NCBI GenBank assembly: GCA_910573755.1
Contig: CAJTBO010000011.1
Coordinates: 90,630 to 154,629 of the forward strand
DNA length: 64,000 bases
From: Lachnospiraceae bacterium
Lineage (GTDB): Bacteria > Bacillota > Clostridia > Lachnospirales > Lachnospiraceae
Direction: 5' to 3'
Below the pieces are notes generated by a model. The model was not told the origin of the DNA. It saw nothing but the letters and a program-made list of their open reading frames with translations, and made no database searches. Position numbers and translations under genes: made by a program. Positions 34,964-43,135 of this stretch are shown here, piece by piece. Numbering within the stretch: position 1 is the stretch's first letter; each line of letters begins with the position of its first letter.

Positions 34964-35887
34964 CTATCTCCTTCTCCTTATCCTCTTTTCCCATATAAAT
35001 TCATTCGCGGGCTTAAAATACCTGTTGATATGCGCTCCGATCATCACGATATAACTCATGCAGTAAAGCCACAGCAGCACGATAACTACCGTCGCCAGCG
35101 AACCGTACACGCCAAAATCCCCGAAATATTCAAGATAGGCAGAGAAAATAAGCGAGAATCCGTTCCATATGATCGCCGTAAAAAAAGCCCCCGGAAACTG
35201 CAGTAAAAATTTCTGCCTCTGCCCCGGCACATAACTGTAGATCAACATAAACAGCACCGTCAGCACGATCCAGATATAGACAAACCTGATCCGCGTAAAC
35301 AGGGAATAAACAATACTCCCTCCCGGAATGATCTCCGCGAGCATATGCAGGATTAATTTTCCGAAACCGTTAAACAGCATGGATATGATGACCGCCGCGA
35401 TCAGCAGAACCGTATAAAACGCCGCAATCAGCCTGACATACAGATAATTTTTGTCCTCTTTTACTTCATTGACCGCATTCAGCCCCCGCATCAGCGCCAT
35501 CATCCCTTTGCCGGCAGACCACAGCATAACCAGCACCGCCAGGGAAACGCCGCCTGCGGACTGTCCGTATACATCGGAAATAATGGAGTTTAAAAACAAT
35601 CCTATCACACCGGGCAATACGGCGTCCACAGACTGCCGCAGCGTCTCCTGCGTAATATTCACATAGGGCAGAATAGAGCAGACCAGATACAGGATCGGTA
35701 TCAGTGATATAAACAGAAAAAAAGCTGTACTCGCCGCAAAGGAACTGATATTTTTAATGGTCATCTGCTTCCCGAACTCATAAATTATGCGATACAGTTT
35801 TCGATACCCCGATAAATTTTTCTGTCCCTTCAAACGCCGCTCCCCTGCACTGTAAATCCGAATATCGGAAAATACCTCATTCTCCAT
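34964..35887 (-). CDS. YihY/virulence factor BrkB family membrane protein
   Basis: A 307-aa integral membrane protein of the YihY/BrkB family (formerly called RNase BN by error). Six hydrophobic segments are spread over residues 48-285, with family landmarks ASTAFFLFISLIPILYL and GVYGSLATVVIVLLWLYCM. Its molecular function is not settled in any species. It overlaps the upstream SpoIID-like gene by 11 bp and is followed by mgtC, so these form one operon. Confidence 0.9.
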   Translation of the reverse strand: MENEVFSDIRIYSAGERRLKGQKNLSGYRKLYRIIYEFGKQMTIKNISSFAASTAFFLFISLIPILYLVCSILPYVNITQETLRQSVDAVLPGVIGLFLNSIISDVYGQSAGGVSLAVLVMLWSAGKGMMALMRGLNAVNEVKEDKNYLYVRLIAAFYTVLLIAAVIISMLFNGFGKLILHMLAEIIPGGSIVYSLFTRIRFVYIWIVLTVLFMLIYSYVPGQRQKFLLQFPGAFFTAIIWNGFSLIFSAYLEYFGDFGVYGSLATVVIVLLWLYCMSYIVMIGAHINRYFKPANEFIWEKRIRRRR

Positions 35888-37433
35888 AATATGTTTTCAA
35901 GATCTCCTGATAATTATTCCCGGCAAGCGCCATATGCTTCGCCCCGTTCTGGGACAGCCCCACGCCGTGGCCGAAACCGCCCCCCACTATAATATATCCT
36001 ACCATATTTCCCTTCTCGTTACAAATACTTTGCAAAGAAATAAATGCGCTCGGCAGCAGTTCCCCCGTCCTGAATTCCGTATCATCCTGCAATATCACCG
36101 CGCCGCCCTGCGCCAGTACATAGCGGATATTATACTCTCCCCACACATACAGGGTTCCATTCCGGCAGGAAATCTTCAGACAATCCGCCACACCTCCCTC
36201 CTGCCTTTCCGCAATACTCATATCCTCTATACTGCCGAGAGCCTTTTTAGTGATCTCCGGTTCGCTATCCCCCTCACTGCTTTTGGTCAGGACGAGTTTT
36301 TCATTCACCTTCCTGCGCGCTTCGCATCTCTGAAATATCTCCTGTGCATCCGCCTCACTGCACCGATATTCCCACCGGTAAAACGCCTCCTCCGCTTCCA
36401 GATGCCCGTCTCTCTTTTGACTGATATAGTCAAAAAACTCCTGGTTCATAAGATCCGTTTCCTCCTGTGTTTTCTGCAGGTCCGGCGGCTCTGTCTCTCC
36501 TCCGTGCCAGACGGATATCTGCGCGCTTCTTCCGCAGGAAGTGGAATAATAATAGCATTCCATATAACTGCCGTCCTCCCTGCGCAAAACCTCTCCAGCC
36601 GTCTCCTCCACTGCCAGATCCCCCTGGGCAGAAGTTTCCAGATTCCCGTAAACCTGACATGCCGTGCTGTCATCCACCGCCGCATCGTACTGCGGATACA
36701 CCATATTTTCCTGTTTCATCCGGGCATAGGTACGGGCGCAGACAGCCTGCGCCTTCAGCGCCTCCAGCGGATAGGAAAGGGGCATCTCGCTTGGCAGCAC
36801 TCCCTTTACATAATCCTCCAACCCTACCTCATTGATCAAAACAAGTCCTTTATCCTCCCGCCGGATTTCCAGAATCCCTTCATAGGAAGGATGTCCGCAG
36901 GATCTGTCCAGGCTCGCTACGCAAAGTCTTTTCTCATCTCCTTCCGCCTTGCGTATCCTGATAATGCCTGTCTTCGCAAAATAGGGACTTTGGGCTGTGA
37001 TCTCCAGCGTCTCCCCGTCCGCTTCCAGCAGTATCTTTTCATGATAGATACCGCCTGTCCCCAGCAAAACCACACGGATCGTCCCGCCAACCTCCGCTTT
37101 TTCCGTATTTTCCTCTTTCGTATCCTCATCCTCTTTCATATCCTGCTCTTCCCGGTTCTGTTCGTCCACATCTTTCGTTTCATTTTCCGTTTTTTTTTCG
37201 GCTTCCGGCACTGCGTCCTCTTCACCTCCGAAAAACGGATACCCCTGCTCTGCCCGGTCGGAAAATTCCTCCGCCCCCGGCCAGAGTGTCACCTCCAGTA
37301 TCCCGTTTCCGTTCTGCGCCGTATGGCCCGCCTCGATGCACGCCTTCTGCACCTGCCTGAAACAGAACAAAAGCCAGAAAAAGATCACCAGAAAATATGC
37401 TGCTAGAAAAATTAACGGCTTACGATTCCTCAT
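35877..37433 (-). CDS. SpoIID/LytB domain protein, membrane anchored
   Basis: A 518-aa protein. One N-terminal membrane helix (about residues 6-24) and an acidic Glu/Asp/Lys-rich linker (about 60-115) are followed by an SpoIID domain from about 210: LPSEMPLSYPLEALKAQAVCARTYA with the catalytic Glu in PSEMP, then GGGFGHGVGLSQNGAKHMA near the C-terminus. SpoIID is a lytic transglycosylase acting on denuded glycan strands during engulfment; this longer protein is a SpoIID/LytB-like relative and may not be the sporulation SpoIID itself. An insertion (about 320-420) interrupts the domain. It is the first gene of the cluster. Confidence 0.88.
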   Translation of the reverse strand: MRNRKPLIFLAAYFLVIFFWLLFCFRQVQKACIEAGHTAQNGNGILEVTLWPGAEEFSDRAEQGYPFFGGEEDAVPEAEKKTENETKDVDEQNREEQDMKEDEDTKEENTEKAEVGGTIRVVLLGTGGIYHEKILLEADGETLEITAQSPYFAKTGIIRIRKAEGDEKRLCVASLDRSCGHPSYEGILEIRREDKGLVLINEVGLEDYVKGVLPSEMPLSYPLEALKAQAVCARTYARMKQENMVYPQYDAAVDDSTACQVYGNLETSAQGDLAVEETAGEVLRREDGSYMECYYYSTSCGRSAQISVWHGGETEPPDLQKTQEETDLMNQEFFDYISQKRDGHLEAEEAFYRWEYRCSEADAQEIFQRCEARRKVNEKLVLTKSSEGDSEPEITKKALGSIEDMSIAERQEGGVADCLKISCRNGTLYVWGEYNIRYVLAQGGAVILQDDTEFRTGELLPSAFISLQSICNEKGNMVGYIIVGGGFGHGVGLSQNGAKHMALAGNNYQEILKTYYGE

Positions 37434-37458
37434 ATTTCATTGTATTCTGCTACCACGC

Positions 37459-37500
37459 AAAAAAGACGGATAAAAAGCTTCGCCCTTACCCGTCTTTTTT
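37459..37500. terminator. Strong bidirectional terminator
   Basis: AAAAAAGACGG (37459-37469) pairs with CCGTCTTTTTT (37490-37500). It ends the probable 6S RNA transcript on the minus strand, just before the SpoIID-like gene start. Confidence 0.8.
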
Positions 37501-37512
37501 TCTCTTATTTTC

Positions 37513-37717
37513 GTTTAATAAGAATTCTGAACCCCCAAAATGCCGAACCCTGTAAGTTGACTCCTAGCAAGCGCCAGGTGGGTTACCGCAAACACACTTC
37601 TGCCTTCCACTGCTTAAGCTTTCGCCCGGAGGCCTGACATCCATGTGATAATATAGGAGTCCCGTTTAAAGTAAATGTAGGTTCAAAATAACAGGAATTC
37701 TTATGCATTTCAGGTTA
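37513..37717 (-). ncRNA. ssrS: Probable 6S RNA
   Basis: A 360-bp gap without an ORF holds a long rod-like fold: a closing stem (37695-37702 with 37520-37527, AAGAATTC/GAATTCTT), a second short helix (GAACC with GGGTT), a large asymmetric central bubble containing ACATTTACTTTAAACGG, then an 8-bp perfect helix (GACTCCTA, 37661-37654, with TAGGAGTC, 37566-37559) and a GC-rich terminal arm. Closing stem, open central bubble and terminal arm is the architecture of 6S RNA, which binds the sigma-A RNA polymerase. It has a strong promoter and a terminator on the minus strand. Identification is by architecture and resemblance, not by a covariance search. Confidence 0.65.
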
Positions 37718-37723
37718 ATACAT

Positions 37724-37752
37724 ATTATAGCCTCTTCATCCTGATTTTACAA
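37724..37752 (-). promoter_or_regulatory. Promoter of the probable 6S RNA
   Basis: On the minus strand TTGTAA (37752-37747), 17-bp spacer, TATAAT (37729-37724), placing the start near 37717, right at the 5' end of the predicted closing stem region. Confidence 0.7.
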
Positions 37753-37794
37753 CAGGAATTATAAAAAATCTTAAGAAAAAATTTCCATCACGGA

Positions 37795-39444
37795 TTATTT
37801 TTTCAGCCGGAATCTCCTTGTCTTCTCCTCCAGCTGGTGAACCTGTTCAAACAACTCCGTGCTGACAGCGGCGGATTCCTCACTGCTTGCGGAATTTGTC
37901 TGGACTACGGAGGATATCTGCCCGATCCCTATGGAAACCTGAGACAGTGCGTCGGCCTCCTGATGGATGGCGTCGCTGACGGATCTGATCGCCTCATCCG
38001 ACTGCAGCACCAGTTCCTGCGCACGCTTTAAGGAATCCGATACCTCTCCTACGATCTTGCCGCCCCGTTCGGTAGCCCTTGCGGAATTATCGATCAGATT
38101 CTTGGTGGCATTCACCGCTTCCGCGGATTTCGATGCCAGAACACGCACCTCGCTTGCCACTACCGCAAAGCCTTTACCTGCTTCTCCTGCCCTTGCCGCT
38201 TCCACTGCCGCATTCAGCGCCAGAAGGTTGGTCTGGGAAGCAATATCCTCGATCGTGGCAATGATCTTGCTGATCTCCTGAGAAGCCTCTGCGATATCTC
38301 CCATAGCTGCCACCATCTTCTCCATCTGGTCGCTGCTGAGGGAAACCTGTTCGCTTGTAAGCTGGGCATTATGCCGGGCATCCGCAACTGCCTCCACGTT
38401 TTTCGAAGCGCTTCTCGATATCTCATCCACCGTAGCATACAGCTCCTCCACGGCGCTTGCCTGATCCGTCGCCCCCTGGGCTAAAGCCTGAGCGCCGCCG
38501 GAAAGCTGCTCCGCATGGCTTGCCACGGTCCGTTCCGCCTTGACGATGCCCTTCATGGCATCTGAGATGGAAACGGTAAAGCGTCCCAACGCATCTTCGA
38601 TAGGCTGGAAATCACCGATATAACGGGCGGATGTGCCCACATCGAAATTGCCTCCGGCAAGTTCCGCCATAACACGGTCGATATCCTCCACATACTCGCT
38701 GATACGTTTCATGGATTCTTCCAGCGTTTTTGTCAGTTCACCCAGTTCATTTTCCGAATGATATGTCAGCTTCAGGGAAAGATTGCCTTCCTTCAAAGGA
38801 CGAACCTGCTCCGTGATGCCGACAATCGGCTGTACCACATACTTCATCACATACATTACCAGACTGATCAGGCCGCCCAAAGCCAGCACCAGACATACAC
38901 AGGTAGAAATATGCATAAAGGTTATCGTACTGTTCATACGCGCGGTATATTCATTGCTGAGAGTCGTGCTCCTCTCTACCACCTGATCCAAAAGCCCCAC
39001 CAACGTACTTAAATTCGGCAGGATGGTTTCCTGATAATACTGCTGCGCCTCCGCTTCATTGTTTGCATACAATTCCAGCGCTGTACCTGCGGAAGCATGC
39101 AGTTCCTTATGTAACGGCTCGATCTTGGTCCGCAGGCTTTCGATCTCACTGTCCTCCAGTTCCATGTCCGAGTACACCCACTCGCCCAGAACGCAGGATG
39201 TATGATCCATACTGCCGGTAAACTCCGTCCCGGAATACAGCGCATTGCTCAGGTTTGCCGACCACTTATAGTGGGCAGTCTCGGCGCTCTGCACTCTCTT
39301 TAAAGTATCGGCCGCAGAAATATTATCATTCTGAAGCCCTCCAATCCGTATAATATTGAATGTTGTGATCCCGCTGAACAATAAGATCATGATAACAGCG
39401 AAAATGACACGAATGCCAACTGATTGTTTAATACTGGTGCCCAT
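37795..39444 (-). CDS. Methyl-accepting chemotaxis protein with extracytoplasmic CZB-like sensor
   Basis: A 549-aa chemoreceptor. TM1 is at about residues 11-30, the extracytoplasmic region at 31-175, TM2 at about 178-200, HAMP follows, then a second HAMP-like linker (about 255-310) and the signalling domain with the conserved tip [22 protein letters not shown]. In the sensor region H58, W61, C84 (CVLGEW), H112 and H116 reproduce the spacing of the CZB zinc-binding signature (HxxW, CxLGxW, HxxxH). CZB domains are usually C-terminal and cytoplasmic. The start at 39444 has GGGAGG 9 nt upstream; an ATG 7 codons earlier is less suitable. No other chemotaxis gene is in the window. Confidence 0.93.
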   Translation of the reverse strand: MGTSIKQSVGIRVIFAVIMILLFSGITTFNIIRIGGLQNDNISAADTLKRVQSAETAHYKWSANLSNALYSGTEFTGSMDHTSCVLGEWVYSDMELEDSEIESLRTKIEPLHKELHASAGTALELYANNEAEAQQYYQETILPNLSTLVGLLDQVVERSTTLSNEYTARMNSTITFMHISTCVCLVLALGGLISLVMYVMKYVVQPIVGITEQVRPLKEGNLSLKLTYHSENELGELTKTLEESMKRISEYVEDIDRVMAELAGGNFDVGTSARYIGDFQPIEDALGRFTVSISDAMKGIVKAERTVASHAEQLSGGAQALAQGATDQASAVEELYATVDEISRSASKNVEAVADARHNAQLTSEQVSLSSDQMEKMVAAMGDIAEASQEISKIIATIEDIASQTNLLALNAAVEAARAGEAGKGFAVVASEVRVLASKSAEAVNATKNLIDNSARATERGGKIVGEVSDSLKRAQELVLQSDEAIRSVSDAIHQEADALSQVSIGIGQISSVVQTNSASSEESAAVSTELFEQVHQLEEKTRRFRLKK

Positions 39445-39607
39445 AGGCTTCAACCTCCCTTTCATATTTATACGGGCACTTCCGGCTGCCTGATCTTTTG
39501 CCGAAGAAGCCGTGCCCTTTTATTTATAATAGAATGTACTATATTATATTATAAAAGTGACTGATATGCAACAACGAAAGAAATGGCAAATATTTTCTTA
39601 AGACAAT

Positions 39608-40879
39608 TCAGCCCCGGACCGGGCCGCTGCCTTCTGTCCTGCGTTTCCTTATTGCCGCCACCGCCAGCACCGTCCCCAGAAAACTTGCCGCGCTGCCGCA
39701 TCCCAGCATTACTTTCGGTCCTGCCATATCAAGTATCCTGCCGCAGACCAGCCCGCTGAAGGTTCCGCTCAAGGTAATGGCACAGTTCACATATGCCTGA
39801 CCCTTCACCTGGTCAAGCTTCTCCATCACCATACTTGCATAATAGGCCGAAGCAGGAATGAACAGCGCATAAGCGCCGATCTGGCACAGTTGACTGACAA
39901 ACACACCCGCAATCCCTTTTGCCAGAAACAGAAGCAGCACTTTCACCGTAAATAATACAGTAGACAACATCAGCAGCTTCTCGCAGGGAATCTTTTTTGC
40001 CATCTTTGCAAAAAATGCCATTGTCGGCAGTTCTATCAGCGCTGCCATGGATGTTGCATAGCCGATATGCTTCTTTGTCCCGCCCAGAGGCGTAATGATC
40101 TGGATCAGGTAATCGTTGATCATGTTATGAGCAAAAAACACTAAAACAGCCGCCAGCAGAAACAGCATGAATTTCGGGTAGTGTTTTGCAAAATCGAAAA
40201 AATTATTATGGGCGGTACACTCCTGCCCGGGAACTTCCCCCGCTTCTTTGATGCGCTTTTCTTTCCTTCCCTCTTCCCCGCTCTCAATCTGCGGCTTCTC
40301 CGTTTTGTCCGGCAGCCTGAAAGTCAGCAGAAACAACAGTCCCACAGCCAGGACAACGACGTTTCCGATATGTATCACACTCACGTCCCGCTGTTCCAGC
40401 ATATTTCCCAGAACCGGGGAATATGCGGCAAATCCCGCCGAACCGATCCCTCTTGCCAAACCAAAATTGATCGGACAACCCTTCTCAGCATACTCAAAAT
40501 TCATGGCGATGATGATCGGCTGATATGCCATCTGGATCATATAGATCAGCATAAATACGATAAATATTACAGGTTTCTCCCGCCGTGTAAACGCCAGAAC
40601 AAGCGACAGCACTATGATAAGCGCCGTACACATGGAAGCCGCCCTGCGGTTTGTCAGTTTTCCCGGCTTATCGATCAGCCCTGCAAGCACCGGCTGGATT
40701 ACCACCGAAAAAACATTGGCAAAAGCAAGCAGCATGCCGATCTGCGAATTTGTGAATCCCCGATCCAGCATAAAGATCGACGCATAGGTGTGAACGCCGC
40801 AAAATCCCATAAAATAAGCGGCATTGATCACTGCGTAACGTGCCGTCCAAAATTTCCCCCTGTTTGTTTTCTCTTTCAT
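39608..40879 (-). CDS. MFS transporter (MFS_1-like)
   Basis: A 423-aa transporter with twelve predicted membrane helices in two halves, joined by a charged cytoplasmic loop (about residues 195-225, EEGRKEKRIKEAGE). The opening (RYAVINAAYFMGFCGVHTYASIFM, then GFTNSQIGMLLAFANV) is typical of the MFS_1-like group that includes 3-phenylpropionate and sugar/nucleoside-type transporters. The substrate cannot be told. A 45-aa Cys-rich gene begins the same transcript 21 bp upstream. Confidence 0.88.
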   Translation of the reverse strand: MKEKTNRGKFWTARYAVINAAYFMGFCGVHTYASIFMLDRGFTNSQIGMLLAFANVFSVVIQPVLAGLIDKPGKLTNRRAASMCTALIIVLSLVLAFTRREKPVIFIVFMLIYMIQMAYQPIIIAMNFEYAEKGCPINFGLARGIGSAGFAAYSPVLGNMLEQRDVSVIHIGNVVVLAVGLLFLLTFRLPDKTEKPQIESGEEGRKEKRIKEAGEVPGQECTAHNNFFDFAKHYPKFMLFLLAAVLVFFAHNMINDYLIQIITPLGGTKKHIGYATSMAALIELPTMAFFAKMAKKIPCEKLLMLSTVLFTVKVLLLFLAKGIAGVFVSQLCQIGAYALFIPASAYYASMVMEKLDQVKGQAYVNCAITLSGTFSGLVCGRILDMAGPKVMLGCGSAASFLGTVLAVAAIRKRRTEGSGPVRG

Positions 40880-40899
40880 ATTCTCTCCCGATGCACCCT

Positions 40900-41037
40900 T
40901 TATCTCTTTCTATGGCAGGTCTTACGGTTTCCACATGAGGCACAGCTGCCCCCGCAGCCGCGTTTTTTACCGCTTTTTGTGAAAATCGTAATAACAGCCG
41001 GAATGCATATCATCAGAGCGAAACATAAAAATTCCAT
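40900..41037 (-). CDS. Small Cys-rich membrane protein (FeoB-associated-like)
   Basis: A 45-aa protein. An N-terminal hydrophobic helix (FLCFALMICIPAVITIF) is followed by a basic, Cys-rich tail with CGGSCASCGNRKTC. This resembles the short Cys-rich membrane proteins that accompany feoB, although no feo gene is here. The RBS GGAGG is 8 nt before the ATG, which supports a real gene. It sits 21 bp upstream of the MFS gene on the same strand, so it may be a partner of that transporter. Confidence 0.7.
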   Translation of the reverse strand: MEFLCFALMICIPAVITIFTKSGKKRGCGGSCASCGNRKTCHRKR

Positions 41038-41105
41038 GAAATATGACCTCCGTTTACCGGCCGCCGGCATATTATTTCTCGGACCTGCCGCCTTCGCTGA
41101 TATTG

Positions 41106-41150
41106 TAAAAGGACCGTGTCCTGGGAATTTTAAACTCTCAGGACAACAGC
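41106..41150 (-). terminator. Possible terminator of pckA
   Basis: GTCCTG (41118-41123) pairs with CAGGAC (41139-41144) about 55 bp after the pckA stop, followed on the minus strand by ACGGTCCTTTTAC. The stem is short and the T-run is offset. Confidence 0.45.
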
Positions 41151-41197
41151 CCCTTCTGTTTTATTTTATAAGCATTTATCTGTTTTATGTCTGCTTT

Positions 41198-42901
41198 CTA
41201 GCACTCGGAAACCAGCTTCTTCAGAGCATCCAGCGCTTCGTCGGGAAGCTTGTCATAACCTTCCTTCTTGGTTGCGAAGCCTTCTACCGCGTCCACACGG
41301 TTCTGCATAGCGCTCTTTAATGCCTCCATATAGGAAGCGTCGTTCAGATCAGGTGTGAAGTCGCCTGTCTTGCCGGACCAGTCATACATGATCTCGATAT
41401 CTTCAAAGTTGCCCCACTTCTCGAATTTAGCCTTTCCTTCCACGATCGTTTCCAGAATGCCCAGAGTATCGGCGGGTTTTACTTTCTTGCCCATGAAATC
41501 GCCTGTGTTTACGATATAGCAGTCAACGTTCTTCTCTTCCACCAGCTTTTTGAACTTCTCGTAGTCGTTCACCAGAGGATAGGTTCTGAACGGGTTAGCG
41601 TAAGGAACGATCCTCAGCGCATTCATATCCGTGCCGGCTGCCACACGCTCTGCCGTGGATGTCTTTGTCGCAAGGGTTGCGCCCATAACGGAAGCTAAAG
41701 CCGCGCCTTTTAATTTTACTACAGGCGGGATGGTAGGATCTTTCATGATCCAGAAAATAGCGTTTACAGGAGCGTCGATCTTGTCTACGCGGTTCGGAGA
41801 CCACAGTTTGGACTTGATCGCACGGCCGTTGCCGTTTCTGATATCCTCTGTTACCAGCTGGATCTTGCCGTTCTCGTCCATTGTAGCGGAACAGTTCTGA
41901 GCTGTCAGCAGGTACTCATTATCGGGACATCCTGTAGGATAGTCAGCAGTCTTATCAAAGTAAGTAGGCTCAAGCGCTACGGAGGAGCAGGTATCTGTGT
42001 TGATGATGAAAGCGTCATCGTGCAGAACGGTGATCGGATACTTGCCGCCGTGTTTTGCGTGAGTTAAAGTGGACTTACCGGAGCCGGACAGGCCGTATAC
42101 GGAAGCAACGAACTTGGAGCCGTCAGCCAGTGTATATTCCTTCTGTCCGCCGTGGCATGCCGCATAACCGTTTCTGTTAGCCAGAGCCCATGCCATGGTC
42201 AGTGTGCCTTTTTTATGTTCGCCAAAGTATTTCATACCGAGGATCGCCGCACAGTTCTGGTTCGTATCGAAGTAGCACAGTGTCAGAGGATCGCTCAGGC
42301 AGCTGTAATCCACATCCGGAGCTTCCTGCGGGAACCACTGGGGATCGGAAAAGATATAGATATCCGGCTCGTTGCCGCCGCCCACAGGCTGGGAATTCTT
42401 GTACATCTTCACATATTCATCGGACATATACTGGAAGTTGATCATCCAGTTGTACAGCAGGTTCTCTTCTCCTTCCGGAAGCAGAAGGTGAGCCTTTACC
42501 ATAAACTCGGGATCAAGTCCTACAAAGCAGGTTGCATGGTACATGGTTTTCCAGCGTGTCTTATAGATCGCATCCATCACTACCTTATCCAGTTTCACTT
42601 CATCTACACCGGGCTCGCCTTTGATGCGGCGTGCTGCGGCATAACGGCCTGTTACGGCACCGTCATTGAACAGAAGAACTTTCGCATCATCCGGAAGACC
42701 GAATGTCTCGCCATTTTTTACAGGCATATCCGTTACGATGGTTCCCGGAGAGTTCTTCGCTAACTCATAAGCTTCCTTCAGGGTTTCCACTTTCACTACG
42801 TTGTTTCCGTAAAAAGCAGCTTCGATAATGGAACGGGTTTTGGAAAAACCGACCTTACCTTTGCCGATCTCGGAAATGGGGTAATACGCTTTTGTTGACA
42901 T
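41198..42901 (-). CDS. pckA: Phosphoenolpyruvate carboxykinase (ATP)
   Basis: A 567-aa enzyme interconverting oxaloacetate + ATP and PEP + CO2 + ADP. The kinase-like P-loop is GLSGSGKSTLTHAKHGGKY (about residue 275), followed by LHDDAF (metal/ATP Asp pair). The adenine-binding Arg/Thr region and YANPFRTYPLV near residue 455 are also present. It is somewhat longer than the E. coli enzyme (540 aa), typical of clostridial forms. The start at 42901 has GAGGAGG 7 nt upstream and replaces a 12-codon open-frame extension. In fermenters the enzyme can run toward oxaloacetate (PEP carboxylation) or gluconeogenesis. Confidence 0.96.
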   Translation of the reverse strand: MSTKAYYPISEIGKGKVGFSKTRSIIEAAFYGNNVVKVETLKEAYELAKNSPGTIVTDMPVKNGETFGLPDDAKVLLFNDGAVTGRYAAARRIKGEPGVDEVKLDKVVMDAIYKTRWKTMYHATCFVGLDPEFMVKAHLLLPEGEENLLYNWMINFQYMSDEYVKMYKNSQPVGGGNEPDIYIFSDPQWFPQEAPDVDYSCLSDPLTLCYFDTNQNCAAILGMKYFGEHKKGTLTMAWALANRNGYAACHGGQKEYTLADGSKFVASVYGLSGSGKSTLTHAKHGGKYPITVLHDDAFIINTDTCSSVALEPTYFDKTADYPTGCPDNEYLLTAQNCSATMDENGKIQLVTEDIRNGNGRAIKSKLWSPNRVDKIDAPVNAIFWIMKDPTIPPVVKLKGAALASVMGATLATKTSTAERVAAGTDMNALRIVPYANPFRTYPLVNDYEKFKKLVEEKNVDCYIVNTGDFMGKKVKPADTLGILETIVEGKAKFEKWGNFEDIEIMYDWSGKTGDFTPDLNDASYMEALKSAMQNRVDAVEGFATKKEGYDKLPDEALDALKKLVSEC

Positions 42902-43030
42902 ATTTTTTCCTCCTCTTGGAATATAAATATAGTTCATCGCAACACCGGATCATACCGGTATCACGATTATCTTTAATACTTGCGGTATTCCTGACCGCCG
43001 TGTGATCTTTGTGACCGCACATTCGTTTTT

Positions 43031-43059
43031 ATTATGGCAAATTGCGCCTCAAAAGTCAA
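43031..43059 (-). promoter_or_regulatory. Promoter of pckA
   Basis: On the minus strand TTGACT (43059-43054), 17-bp spacer, CATAAT (43036-43031). This leaves a leader of about 120 nt before the pckA start, without an obvious riboswitch. Confidence 0.7.
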
Positions 43060-43135
43060 GATGGCTTTTTCATAAATCTGCCATAAAATCCGGCGGCTGT
43101 TCTAAAAATTTTATAAAAACACCGGAACCATTGCA

